Below are positions 7,661-16,299 of a stretch of 64,000 nt of DNA, in pieces. The position numbers were made by a program, and so were the translations under genes. Source of the stretch: Negativicoccus succinicivorans (GTDB taxonomy: Bacteria; Bacillota; Negativicutes; Veillonellales; Negativicoccaceae); assembly GCF_018372215.1 (NCBI RefSeq), contig NZ_JAHAJN010000001.1, forward strand, positions 124,001-188,000. Direction: 5' to 3'. The notes under the pieces were generated by a model. That model saw only the letters and a program-made list of their open reading frames with translations. It did not search any database and was not told where the DNA came from. The stretch's first letter is position 1, and each line of letters starts with the position of its first letter.

Positions 7661-8847
7661 CGGAAGTAACATCCTATCTCGAGAAAAAAATAAATACGGA
7701 TTATCTCCTGCAATCATTATGGATTGAAGGCGTAGTAGCGGAAACAGGACGTTCGGCGCGAGGGCATCTTTTTTTCTCATTGGAAGACCCTGCAACATCA
7801 TCTCGTATCAGTTGTGTTCTTTGGGCAAGTAAAGCGCGTTTATTTGAAAAGATGATCCAGGTCGGCGCAATGGTAGTTGTTTCAGGTAAGCTGAACTATC
7901 AGTCAGCATACCAAAGCTTGCGGTTGGTTGCCGATCGTGTAAATATTAAAGGTAAATCCGCACAAACATTGGCACGAGAAAAAATGGTGGAAGACTTACG
8001 TGCTCGAGGCTTTTTCGTATGGGAACGCAAGCGAAAATTACCGACTCATCCTTCGCGGATCGGTATTGTGACTTCTCCGGAAGGTGCGGTTTTGCATGAT
8101 TTGAAACGTATGATCGGCCAGCGTAACCCACTCGTGAAGGTTACCGTGTTTCCAACACGTGTACAAGGCGCCGAGGCGGCGCAGGAAATTGCGGATGCCA
8201 TTATATCTGCTAATGCAGAAAAGGAACTTTGCGATATATTAATTATTGCTCGCGGAGGAGGTTCACAGGCAGAACTTGCACCGTATGACAATGAAACGGT
8301 TTTGACCGCAGCGTTCCAGTCGCGTATTCCGACGATTTCAGCAATCGGTCATGAAAACGACCACCCGTTGCTTGATTTGGTCACTGACGTTCGTGCCGCG
8401 ACGCCGACACATGCCGCGCAACTTGCCGTTCCTGCATTGACGGAGATCGCCGTTGCCTTTCAGCATACTCTGCAACGCTTGTTGACTGCTTGGCAATATT
8501 ATGATAAACAGCGTACCTACCAATGGCATCAACTCGTTCGGAAGTTTGCTCAAACCGGAGTGACACAAAGCCATTTAGTATCAGCTCAAAATTGGCAACG
8601 ACACAAATGGCGTTTGTTTTTAGCAGCGCAATCATTATATGAAAAAGAAAAGAGCCGTCAACAGGAGCAAACGCGGAAACTGATGCAGTTGTCTCCTGAA
8701 GAAATGTTTCGTAACGGTTACTTTTGGTTGGAGCAAAACCAACATCGCCTTACCGCGCTTACCGAATGTCACCTTGGCGAAGAACTTACGATTATTGGTG
8801 AAAAAGTGAGCATCGTAGCGGAAGTGAAGGAGATTTTAAAGCGATGA
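7642..8847 (+). CDS. xseA: Exodeoxyribonuclease VII large subunit
   Basis: A 401-residue catalytic subunit of ExoVII, which degrades single-stranded DNA from both ends. The N-terminal OB-fold domain (about 1-100, with LWIEGVVAE) is followed by the nuclease domain (GIVTSPEGAVLHD, ARGGGSQAELAPYDNETV, AIGHENDHPLLDLVTD) and a C-terminal coiled-coil region. It starts inside the preceding gene and overlaps xseB by 4 nt, which fits stoichiometric coupling of the two subunits. Confidence 0.96.
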   Translation: MRIQTVAEVTSYLEKKINTDYLLQSLWIEGVVAETGRSARGHLFFSLEDPATSSRISCVLWASKARLFEKMIQVGAMVVVSGKLNYQSAYQSLRLVADRVNIKGKSAQTLAREKMVEDLRARGFFVWERKRKLPTHPSRIGIVTSPEGAVLHDLKRMIGQRNPLVKVTVFPTRVQGAEAAQEIADAIISANAEKELCDILIIARGGGSQAELAPYDNETVLTAAFQSRIPTISAIGHENDHPLLDLVTDVRAATPTHAAQLAVPALTEIAVAFQHTLQRLLTAWQYYDKQRTYQWHQLVRKFAQTGVTQSHLVSAQNWQRHKWRLFLAAQSLYEKEKSRQQEQTRKLMQLSPEEMFRNGYFWLEQNQHRLTALTECHLGEELTIIGEKVSIVAEVKEILKR

Positions 8848-9083
8848 ATTCTGAATCTAAGGATTTTGAAAAAATCATGCAACGACTGACGGAAATCACT
8901 TCGACATTGGAAAGCGGTGAGCTCACATTGGAACAGGCGCTTGCCTTATTTAAAGAGGGTACGGAACTTGCTCGTGTCGGAGACAGCCTGTTGACGGAAT
9001 ACGGTGAACTTGCGGAAAGCTACCGCAGCGAACTCACTGCTTTACAAAGTGTACAGGACGGAGTCGGCAATGATTCCATTTGA
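8844..9083 (+). CDS. xseB: Exodeoxyribonuclease VII small subunit
   Basis: A 79-residue protein of standard XseB length: a helical hairpin with the conserved FEKIMQRLTEITSTLESGEL start and LEQALALFKEGTELAR. Several copies decorate the coiled-coil part of XseA and control its activity. The start overlaps xseA by 4 nt. The end overlaps ispA by 14 nt. Confidence 0.93.
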   Translation: MNSESKDFEKIMQRLTEITSTLESGELTLEQALALFKEGTELARVGDSLLTEYGELAESYRSELTALQSVQDGVGNDSI

Positions 9084-9954
9084 ACATTATTTAGAGACAC
9101 AAAAAGAGGCTGTTGAAACTGCTCTTTACACACTTTTGAAGCCGCAAGATGATGCCTATAAAGTGTTGTTTGAAGCAATGAACTACAGCCTCTTGGGGGG
9201 CGGTAAACGCGTTCGCCCCATTCTCTTCCTCAGCACACTGGAAGCATTTGATGTTCCCTTGGATCCGTATTTAAATATCGCTGCAGCCATTGAATGTGTG
9301 CATACCTATTCATTGATTCACGATGATTTACCATGTATGGATGATGACGATTATCGTCGCGGCAGGCTGACCAATCACAAAAAATTTACGCCTGCGATTG
9401 CGACGCTGGCAGGGGACGGACTGTTAACCGCAGCCTTTGAAATTATAGCCAAGTCCGAAAATATTTTTCCCACTATTCGTTTACAATTAGTGCAAATTTT
9501 GGCAGAGGCAGCCGGTCCCGATGGGATGGTAGGCGGACAAATTATTGATATGCAAGCGGAAGGGCATGACCAAACCATTTCGCAACTGCGATTTATGGAT
9601 GAACTTAAAACCGGACGTCTCATCACTGCTCCATTGTTAATGGCCGGTGTTATTGCTGAAATGGATGCAGAAAAACAAGCTAAGCTTATTGTATTAGGTC
9701 GTCATCTCGGCTTACTGTTTCAAATTGTCGATGACATTTTAGATAAAATCGGCGACGAAGAGAAACTCGGCAAACGTGTCGGTCAGGACGAAAAGCAGTC
9801 GAAGTCTACGTATGTACAGATGCTTGGCCTGAAGGGAGCGCAGGAAGGGGCACAATTAGAAGCGCAAAAAGCGGTTGAAATTGTGAACGAATTGAATTTG
9901 CAAAATACTTATTTGGCGAAGTTCCCTGACTATTTATTACGAAGAATGATGTAA
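9070..9954 (+). CDS. ispA: Polyprenyl synthetase (farnesyl/geranyl diphosphate synthase)
   Basis: At 294 residues this is a typical short-chain prenyl diphosphate synthase condensing IPP with DMAPP/GPP. The GGGKRVRP motif is at 43-50, the first Asp-rich motif at 85-91 (DDLPCMD) and the second is FQIVDDILD in the C-terminal half. The family position near xseAB is as in Bacillus. ATG 9070 gives the conserved N-terminus. A start at 9004 would run 80 nt into xseB. The dxs gene that often follows ispA in this cluster is not here. Confidence 0.94.
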   Translation: MIPFEHYLETQKEAVETALYTLLKPQDDAYKVLFEAMNYSLLGGGKRVRPILFLSTLEAFDVPLDPYLNIAAAIECVHTYSLIHDDLPCMDDDDYRRGRLTNHKKFTPAIATLAGDGLLTAAFEIIAKSENIFPTIRLQLVQILAEAAGPDGMVGGQIIDMQAEGHDQTISQLRFMDELKTGRLITAPLLMAGVIAEMDAEKQAKLIVLGRHLGLLFQIVDDILDKIGDEEKLGKRVGQDEKQSKSTYVQMLGLKGAQEGAQLEAQKAVEIVNELNLQNTYLAKFPDYLLRRMM

Positions 9955-9966
9955 GGAGAAATAGAC

Positions 9967-10422
9967 TTGGAATTATACATTCGTGACATTGCAAGCAATG
10001 TCGTATTTCTCTCTGCCTTTAGCGCATGGCTTATTGCGCAAATCATAAAAGTCATCTTATTTTTAGTAAAGCACCATCGTTTTGATGTTGAACGCTTAGT
10101 TGGGTCCGGCGGTATGCCGAGCTCACACAGCGCTTTGGTAGTAGCTCTTTGTTGTTCGATCGGAATTCAGGAAGGAATCAGTTCCAACATCTTCGCGCTG
10201 GCATTCTTTTTTGCCACTATTGTTATGTACGACGCCGCCGGTGTGCGTCGGGCGGCCGGCAAACAGGCCAAGTTTTTAAACGAGTTGATTCATGAGTTTA
10301 TGGCAGGTCATCCGTTTAATGATGTGAAATTTAAGGAATTGCTTGGACACACACCTTTGGAAGTTTTTGCCGGCGCATTGTTGGGAGTTGCGGTAGCATA
10401 TTCTTACTACCTGTGGTATTGA
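9967..10422 (+). CDS. Divergent PAP2 family (DUF212, YuiD-like) membrane protein
   Basis: A 151-residue protein with three to four hydrophobic segments and the motif GGMPSSHSA (48-56) that relates DUF212 to acid phosphatase/PAP2 lipid phosphatases. It could dephosphorylate an isoprenoid diphosphate, which its place directly after ispA would suit, but this is inference. The start is TTG 9967, supported by AAGGAG at 9953-9958 with 8-nt spacing. It occupies the ispA-tlyA interval where dxs sits in Bacillus. Confidence 0.85.
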   Translation: MELYIRDIASNVVFLSAFSAWLIAQIIKVILFLVKHHRFDVERLVGSGGMPSSHSALVVALCCSIGIQEGISSNIFALAFFFATIVMYDAAGVRRAAGKQAKFLNELIHEFMAGHPFNDVKFKELLGHTPLEVFAGALLGVAVAYSYYLWY

Positions 10423-10423
10423 T

Positions 10424-11215
10424 ATGAAATTCAAGGAACGATTAGATCTCTTGCTGGTCAATAAAGGTTTCTTTACAAGTCGTGAAAAGGCACGACGTTA
10501 TATTATGACGGGAGATGTCCTGGTGGACGATGTACCGATTGATAAGCCGGGGACGAAAGTCAATTTGACCGCAGCCATTCGTCTGCGCAAGCCGACGCTT
10601 CGCTATGTCGGTCGTGGCGGGCTCAAACTGGAAAAAGGGTTAGAAGTATTTTCATTACTGTTGGATGGTAAAATTATGCTTGATATCGGGGCCTCTACCG
10701 GGGGATTTACCGATTGCGCTCTCCAACATGGGGCGGCGAAAGTGTATGCAGTCGATGTGGGGTATGGGCAGTTGTCATGGTCCTTGCGTAATTCTCCTCA
10801 AGTCGTCAATCTGGAGCGCACTAATATGCGTGACGTTACCGCTGACCTGATTCCGGAGCCGCTCGATTTCATTGGTTGCGATGTTTCATTTATTTCTGTC
10901 ACAAAAATATTGCCGCCTGCATATCCATTATTGAAAGATAGCGGTGATGCTGTGATTTTAATTAAGCCGCAGTTTGAAGCCGGACCGGAAAAAGTAGGTA
11001 AGGGCGGTGTCATTAAATCATCTGCCGTTCATCGCGAAGTGCTGATTAACGTTTTATCGGCCATTGAACAGTTGGGATTTTTCATTTGGGGCTTAACAGA
11101 TTCGCCGATTCACGGAGCAGACGGTAATCGAGAATTTTTAACATGGCTGCGTAAGGAAGTACCGCCATCGAACTTTTTTAATTGGCAACAGACGATCATA
11201 CAGCTGACGCAGTAA
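10424..11215 (+). CDS. tlyA: TlyA family rRNA 2'-O-methyltransferase
   Basis: A 263-residue protein with an N-terminal S4 RNA-binding domain (RLDLLLVNKGFFTSREKARR) and a C-terminal FtsJ-like SAM-dependent methyltransferase domain (LDIGASTGGFTDCALQHGA; VDVGYGQL). TlyA methylates 16S and 23S rRNA in mycobacteria. In Firmicutes the gene (yqxC) lies upstream of argR-recN as here. It was once called a haemolysin, but the RNA methyltransferase fold is clear. Confidence 0.93.
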   Translation: MKFKERLDLLLVNKGFFTSREKARRYIMTGDVLVDDVPIDKPGTKVNLTAAIRLRKPTLRYVGRGGLKLEKGLEVFSLLLDGKIMLDIGASTGGFTDCALQHGAAKVYAVDVGYGQLSWSLRNSPQVVNLERTNMRDVTADLIPEPLDFIGCDVSFISVTKILPPAYPLLKDSGDAVILIKPQFEAGPEKVGKGGVIKSSAVHREVLINVLSAIEQLGFFIWGLTDSPIHGADGNREFLTWLRKEVPPSNFFNWQQTIIQLTQ

Positions 11216-11231
11216 AGAGAGGTTAATCATT

Positions 11232-12119
11232 ATGCTGGTAGGAATTTTTCCAAATTTATCTAAAAAAAATATAGAGCATCATGTCAATGATTTGTGCCGA
11301 TACTTGAAGAATGCGGATATAGATTTCTACATCATTGATTCTTATCGTGAAGAAGCGCAGCAGCGAGAGTACCATTTCACCGATAATCGCTGGGCTTCCC
11401 TGCAGGAAATGCAGGACTCTATGGATATGGCATTTACGCTCGGAGGCGATGGTACACTAATCAGCGTAGCCAAGTTGTTACTGCCGTATGATATTCCGCT
11501 TTGCGGTGTTAATTTAGGAGAGCTGGGCTTTTTAAATATGATTGAACCGGACGAATTGGATACACGTCTGGAACAAATCAAAGCGGGCGATTATAAAATC
11601 TGGCACCGCAGTCTTTTAGCTTCGGCCATTCTGCACGAAAGCGGTCAAGTTCAGCAGCTTCCCGCCGCCATGAATGAAGTGGTAATCGGTCGCAGCCGAC
11701 CGGGACGTATGGCCAGATTGCGCTTATACGTTAACGACGTGTTTGTAGAAGAGTACCCCGCTGACGGCATTATCGTCTCAACCGCAACCGGTTCTACCGG
11801 TTATGCGCTATCCTGCGGTGGCCCGATCATGCATCCTAATTTAACCAATATGATGGTCATTCCGATTTGTCCGCATCTTTTGAAGAGCTCGCCGCTGATG
11901 CTGAATGCCGATGACGAAGTTACCATCACCATGCCGGAACGGGAACGACACCTATATGCATCCATCGACGGCAACGAATCTTTTTATTTTACGAATGAAA
12001 AAAAGCTTTTGATCACTCGACATCCTAATTCATTACCTTTTGTTTATTTTTCCGATCAAAATTTCTTCCGCTTATTATTCCCCAAATTAACCAAATCTAT
12101 TTATCACGCTGCGCAATAA
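11232..12119 (+). CDS. nadK: NAD kinase
   Basis: A 295-residue enzyme phosphorylating NAD to NADP. The catalytic GGDGT motif is at 71-75 and the substrate motifs MNEVVIGR and STATGSTGYALSCGGP are present. RBS AGAGAGG precedes ATG 11232. The nadK-argR-recN order is common in Clostridia and Negativicutes. Confidence 0.95.
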   Translation: MLVGIFPNLSKKNIEHHVNDLCRYLKNADIDFYIIDSYREEAQQREYHFTDNRWASLQEMQDSMDMAFTLGGDGTLISVAKLLLPYDIPLCGVNLGELGFLNMIEPDELDTRLEQIKAGDYKIWHRSLLASAILHESGQVQQLPAAMNEVVIGRSRPGRMARLRLYVNDVFVEEYPADGIIVSTATGSTGYALSCGGPIMHPNLTNMMVIPICPHLLKSSPLMLNADDEVTITMPERERHLYASIDGNESFYFTNEKKLLITRHPNSLPFVYFSDQNFFRLLFPKLTKSIYHAAQ

Positions 12120-12148
12120 TTGCTATAGAATGGACGGGATTTTAGAAC

Positions 12149-12610
12149 ATGAAGAAAAAATATCGTTACGCGAAAATACGGGATATTATTCAAAAAGAAG
12201 TTATTGAAACGCAAGAAGAGTTGGCAGCAGCGCTTGCTGGTGAGGGCGTCAGTGTAACGCAGGCTACGATCTCACGAGATATCAAAGAGCTGATGCTTAT
12301 TAAAGTACCAACGGAAGACGGTCGTTACCGTTATGCGGTTTCCCCCGAGCAGCCGGCATTATTTGCAAAAGATCGGTTTATCAGCTTATTTCAAGTAACT
12401 ATTACCAGTATTCAGTACAGCGGGAATCTGGTCGTAATTCAAACTTTACCCGGCTCTGCCCAAGCAGTTGCCTATGCCTTGGATAATACCGATATTCAGG
12501 AAATTATCGGTACGATTGCAGGGGATGATACTATCCTTTTGGTCGTTGCGGAAGGAAAAGATCCGAAGAAAGTAAAAGATCGTCTGTATTCATTTTTACG
12601 AGAGGCGTGA
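12149..12610 (+). CDS. argR: Arginine repressor ArgR/AhrC
   Basis: A 153-residue regulator. The N-terminal winged helix carries the recognition region SVTQATISRDIKELML (35-50), and the C-terminal hexamerisation/arginine-binding domain has GTIAGDDTILLVV. It represses arginine synthesis and activates catabolism with arginine as co-repressor. No arginine genes are in the window, so its position reflects conserved synteny with recN. The recN start follows 6 nt after its stop. Confidence 0.94.
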   Translation: MKKKYRYAKIRDIIQKEVIETQEELAAALAGEGVSVTQATISRDIKELMLIKVPTEDGRYRYAVSPEQPALFAKDRFISLFQVTITSIQYSGNLVVIQTLPGSAQAVAYALDNTDIQEIIGTIAGDDTILLVVAEGKDPKKVKDRLYSFLREA

Positions 12611-12616
12611 GCTGCT

Positions 12617-14299
12617 GTGCTCCAGTCGTTACATATTCGCAATTTTGCGCTCATAGAACAACTGGATATTGAGCTTAAGGAAGGCGTGACGGTTTTTACT
12701 GGAGAAACCGGTGCCGGCAAGTCGATTCTTTTAGATGCGTTGGGAATTGCATTGGGAAATCGCGCTGCTGTCGATTATATCCGAACTGGTACGGAAGAAT
12801 TTTTTGTGACCGCTCAATTTGATGTCATGGGTATGCCTTCCGTTCAAACCTATTGTATTGAACAAAATATACCGCTGGCAGATGACGAGCCATTAATTAT
12901 TTCTAGACGTTTATCACAAAACGGTAAAGGACAAATCTTGGCTAACGGTATGCTCACTTCCTTGCGAACCCTTGCAGGTTTAGGCTCATTATTAGTCGAT
13001 GTTCACGGGCAAAACGACAATTTGAAATTGCAATCCGATCGATACCAGCTGCATGTGCTGGACACCTTCAATCGTGACGGTCGACAACCGGAAGCAATTT
13101 ATCACAAAACCTATCAAACTTGGCAGCAAGCGGTCCAACGTCAGCGTAAATTTTTAGAGCAGGAAGAGGAACGTGAAACACTTCTAGCACGTTTAAATAA
13201 AGAAGTAAGAGAGATCTCTGCCGCTAAAATCAATCCTGAAAAGGATACGGATATCGAAGCGGAAATTAAACGACTGACGCATGCGGAAAAGATCACGGCT
13301 GCATTGCAAATGGCAAGTCAATTATTAAATGCTTCCGGAGGAAGCCTGGAAACAATTTCACAAGCATTAAACGAGCTGCAAAAGGCGAGCAGTTTCGATG
13401 AGGCATTGTTGCCTTCCGTGCAGGCCTTGGAGACTGCTTTTTATAATGTAGAAGAGGTCGCACGTAATTTACAGGAGAGTCTTTATACAATCGAGTACTC
13501 TACGGAGCGATTGGATCAGTTGCAGGAACGGGCCCAGATTTTAAAAGACTTGCGATTAAAATACGGCGATACACTGGAAGAGGTTCTTACTTACCAAGCG
13601 ACCATACAAAAAAAGATTATGGAGCTTGAAAATGCGCAGGAAACCGGTGACGCATTAGCACAAGCTGCAGCGGCCGCTTTTCAAGAGGCTCAGACGGCCA
13701 GAGATGCTTGGAATGAGACGCGATATCGCGCTGCGGCGGAACTAAGCGGAGAAATCGAAATCGCATTGCGCGATTTGGATTTACCGAATGGCAGCTTGTC
13801 ATATTCTCTCATTCCCGGAGATACGTTAACTCCGCAAGGCTTAGCTGAGGCAGAGCTTCTGTTTAGCGCTAATGTCGGTGAGCCGCCAAAACCACTTAGT
13901 GAGGTTGGTTCAGGGGGAGAATTGGCACGAATTTCACTGGCCTTAAAAACGGTTCTTGCGGCGCAAATGGATTTGCCGACGCTTGTTTTGGATGAAATCG
14001 ACGTCGGCATCAGCGGTAATGCGGCGCTACGAGTAGCAGAGCGAATTCATACTCTGGGACAGCATACCCAAGTAATATGCATTACGCATTTAGCACAGAC
14101 CGCAGCGATTGCACAAACGCATTACCACCTTTACAAGGAAAGCAACGGTGGGCGTACCCAAACGCACCTGGTATCGATTCCGGAATCAGAACGCGCGCAG
14201 GAGTTGGCTCGATTAATTGAAGGGGATCAGTTTACGGGTACAACATTAGATACGGTAACGCGCTGGTTGCAGTATTTCCGTGCAAAAAACAAATCATAA
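12617..14299 (+). CDS. recN: DNA repair protein RecN
   Basis: A 560-residue SMC-like ATPase for double-strand break repair. Walker A GETGAGKS is at 29-36, a long coiled coil spans about 150-360, and the ABC signature (LSEVGSGGELARISLALK) and Walker B (LVLDEIDVGISG) are near the C-terminus. The start is GTG 12617. In spore formers the next genes are spoIVB-spo0A; here a terminator and the dap operon follow. No LexA box was noticed in front of it, although recN is SOS-controlled in some bacteria. Confidence 0.96.
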   Translation: MLQSLHIRNFALIEQLDIELKEGVTVFTGETGAGKSILLDALGIALGNRAAVDYIRTGTEEFFVTAQFDVMGMPSVQTYCIEQNIPLADDEPLIISRRLSQNGKGQILANGMLTSLRTLAGLGSLLVDVHGQNDNLKLQSDRYQLHVLDTFNRDGRQPEAIYHKTYQTWQQAVQRQRKFLEQEEERETLLARLNKEVREISAAKINPEKDTDIEAEIKRLTHAEKITAALQMASQLLNASGGSLETISQALNELQKASSFDEALLPSVQALETAFYNVEEVARNLQESLYTIEYSTERLDQLQERAQILKDLRLKYGDTLEEVLTYQATIQKKIMELENAQETGDALAQAAAAAFQEAQTARDAWNETRYRAAAELSGEIEIALRDLDLPNGSLSYSLIPGDTLTPQGLAEAELLFSANVGEPPKPLSEVGSGGELARISLALKTVLAAQMDLPTLVLDEIDVGISGNAALRVAERIHTLGQHTQVICITHLAQTAAIAQTHYHLYKESNGGRTQTHLVSIPESERAQELARLIEGDQFTGTTLDTVTRWLQYFRAKNKS

Positions 14300-14308
14300 G
14301 CACCTGCT

Positions 14309-14340
14309 AAAAAAGCGAAACATTGTTTTCGCTTTTTTGC
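14309..14340 (+). terminator. Intrinsic terminator after recN
   Basis: The hairpin has arms AAAAAGCGAAA and TTTTCGCTTTTTT with a short CATTG loop, and a run of T residues forms the distal arm. It lies 10 nt after the recN stop and closes the long + strand cluster before the dap promoter. Confidence 0.82.
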
Positions 14341-14365
14341 TTTCATTTTTATTTACGAATTACCT

Positions 14366-14405
14366 TTGTATACAAGGATTTTACACATAAAATCTATGTT
14401 ATAAT
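14366..14405 (+). promoter_or_regulatory. dap operon promoter (extended -10) with upstream palindrome
   Basis: TATAAT at 14400-14405 is preceded by TG at 14397-14398, giving an extended -10 (TGnTATAAT). The best -35 (TTTACA, 14380-14385) is only 14 nt away, so the extended -10 probably carries the promoter. A perfect 10-bp palindrome TTGTATACAA lies at 14366-14375, and a shorter inverted repeat (ACATA/TATGT, 14385-14399) overlaps the promoter. Either could be an operator; no regulator is identified. Confidence 0.6.
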
Positions 14406-14445
14406 ATAGTATAAATGAGAAATAATCATGAATGAGGTGACAATT

Positions 14446-15237
14446 ATGACCACTGTTTTAGTTTGCGGTGCCGGAGGACGTATGGGCCGCGAGGTGGTAA
14501 ATGCGGTTTGGCAAGATTCGGAATTGCAATTGGTCGGTGCCGTAGACGTGTCCAATGCGGGTATGCCGGTAGCGGAAATTGTCAATAATGATGATTGCCA
14601 AGTAGTAATTATGGATGATTTACAAGCTGCATTGGAGGCAACAAGCCCCGATGTAGTTGTCGATTTTACAAGTCCGAAAGTTGTTTTTGAAAATGCCAAA
14701 ACGACGTTACGGTATGGAGCCAATATCGTCATCGGAACGACCGGTCTCACTGCTGATGAACGCGATGCATTAGCCAAAATCGCCAGTGAAAAGAGAGTAG
14801 GCGTTTTAGTGGCACCTAATTTTTCGCTCGGCGCGGTACTATTGATGCAGGCCAGTGAACTGATGGCAAAATACCTTCCGAATGCGGAAATCATTGAGTT
14901 GCATCATAATCAAAAATACGACGCGCCTTCCGGAACCGCGCGTCTTACTGCAGAAAAAATTGCCAAGGCAAGAACGCTGGCACCGGCTCTCGACAAAACG
15001 CAGGAAAGTTTAGCAGGTGCGCGTGGTGGTGTCGTTGAGGATGTACATATCCATAGCGTTCGTTTGCCAGGTTACGTTGCCCATCAGGAAGTTCTTTTCG
15101 GCGGTACCGGCGAAATCGTTACCTTGCGTCACGATTCGTTAGATCGTAAATCATTTATGCCGGGAGTCCTGCTTGCTTGTAAAAAGATCAGTCAATTTCC
15201 GGGTCTGACATATGGTTTGGAACATTATCTGGGATAG
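14446..15237 (+). CDS. dapB: 4-hydroxy-tetrahydrodipicolinate reductase
   Basis: A 263-residue NAD(P)H-dependent reductase of the lysine/diaminopimelate pathway. The Rossmann motif GAGGRMG is at 8-14 and the catalytic block is ELHHNQKYDAPSGTA. ATG 14446 is chosen because GAGGTG lies 6 nt before it. The in-frame ATG at 14428 lacks an RBS. First gene of dapB-asd-dapA, which supplies DAP for peptidoglycan and lysine. Confidence 0.95.
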   Translation: MTTVLVCGAGGRMGREVVNAVWQDSELQLVGAVDVSNAGMPVAEIVNNDDCQVVIMDDLQAALEATSPDVVVDFTSPKVVFENAKTTLRYGANIVIGTTGLTADERDALAKIASEKRVGVLVAPNFSLGAVLLMQASELMAKYLPNAEIIELHHNQKYDAPSGTARLTAEKIAKARTLAPALDKTQESLAGARGGVVEDVHIHSVRLPGYVAHQEVLFGGTGEIVTLRHDSLDRKSFMPGVLLACKKISQFPGLTYGLEHYLG

Positions 15238-15248
15238 GGAGGTCGTCC

Positions 15249-16283
15249 ATGATCAGTAACGCACGTGTTGCTATTTTAGGCGCTACCGGCGCAGTAGGAC
15301 AGGAATTTATTAAGCTTATTGAAGAACGCAATTTTCCATATAGCGAATTAAAACTGTTGGCATCGAAACGTTCGGCCGGTAAGGAGCTTACCGTAAAAGG
15401 TAAAAAAATTATCGTAGAAGAAGCCACTCCTGATTCTTTTAATGATATCGATATCGCTCTTTTTGCCGGCGGCGGCGTCAGCAAGACCCTTGCTCCGGAA
15501 GCGGCAGAACGCGGCGCCATTGTCATTGATAATTCGAGTACATTTCGGATGGATCCCAATGTACCTTTGGTCATTCCTGAAATTAATCCGGAGGACGTCA
15601 AAGCGCAACAAGGCATCATTGCCAACCCGAATTGCTCAACCATTATTATGTTGATGGCCTTGAAGCCGATTCATGATTTATCGCCGATTAAGGAAATTGT
15701 CGTCAGTACTTATCAAGCGGTATCCGGTGCCGGCAAAGAAGGCATGGAAGAATTGACAAAACAGGTGGAAGCTATCGTTAACGGCGAAGAGCCGCAAGCG
15801 AATTATTTACCGGTTGCCAGCCTCGATACCCATTACCAGATCGCCTATAATTTGATTCCGCAAATTGATGTCTTTTTGGATAACGACTACACCAAGGAAG
15901 AAATGAAAATGGTCAATGAAGTGCATAAGGTTCTGCACGATGACACCATTGCGGTATCGCCGACCACGGTACGGGTACCGGTCATGCGTAGCCATGCCAT
16001 GTCGGTTCGTGTGAAAACGGAGAAACCGTTAGAAGTTGCCGCTGTGCGAGAGGTATTGAGCGCGATGCCGGGCGTCGTCGTCTGTGATGACCCGCAGCAG
16101 ATGCAATATCCGATGCCGTTGGATACTTCTTTTAAAAACGATGTCAGCGTCGGGCGCCTGCGCAAAGACTTGTACGATCCCAATGCACTAAATCTGTGGA
16201 TTTCCGGCGACCAGATTCGTAAAGGAGCCGCTTTAAATACACTGCAGATTGCGGAATACATTTTGGAAAACGATTTATTATGA
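15249..16283 (+). CDS. asd: Aspartate-semialdehyde dehydrogenase
   Basis: A 344-residue NADPH-dependent enzyme converting aspartyl phosphate to aspartate semialdehyde. It has the Rossmann motif GATGAVGQ (11-18), catalytic Cys129 in NPNCST, and the C-terminal RLRKD block. It supplies the substrate of DapA, encoded next. RBS GGGAGG lies before the ATG, 11 nt after dapB. Confidence 0.96.
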   Translation: MISNARVAILGATGAVGQEFIKLIEERNFPYSELKLLASKRSAGKELTVKGKKIIVEEATPDSFNDIDIALFAGGGVSKTLAPEAAERGAIVIDNSSTFRMDPNVPLVIPEINPEDVKAQQGIIANPNCSTIIMLMALKPIHDLSPIKEIVVSTYQAVSGAGKEGMEELTKQVEAIVNGEEPQANYLPVASLDTHYQIAYNLIPQIDVFLDNDYTKEEMKMVNEVHKVLHDDTIAVSPTTVRVPVMRSHAMSVRVKTEKPLEVAAVREVLSAMPGVVVCDDPQQMQYPMPLDTSFKNDVSVGRLRKDLYDPNALNLWISGDQIRKGAALNTLQIAEYILENDLL

Positions 16284-16299
16284 GTAAAGGAGCGGTGTC

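Noticed and set aside
12617..14299. A LexA box before recN
   Set aside because: No CGAAC-N4-GTTCG match was noticed upstream, and argR ends 6 nt before the start.
14394..14894. A 166-codon - strand frame over the dapB promoter
   Set aside because: It is antisense to dapB, which has clear family motifs. No RBS or homology to any family was recognised.
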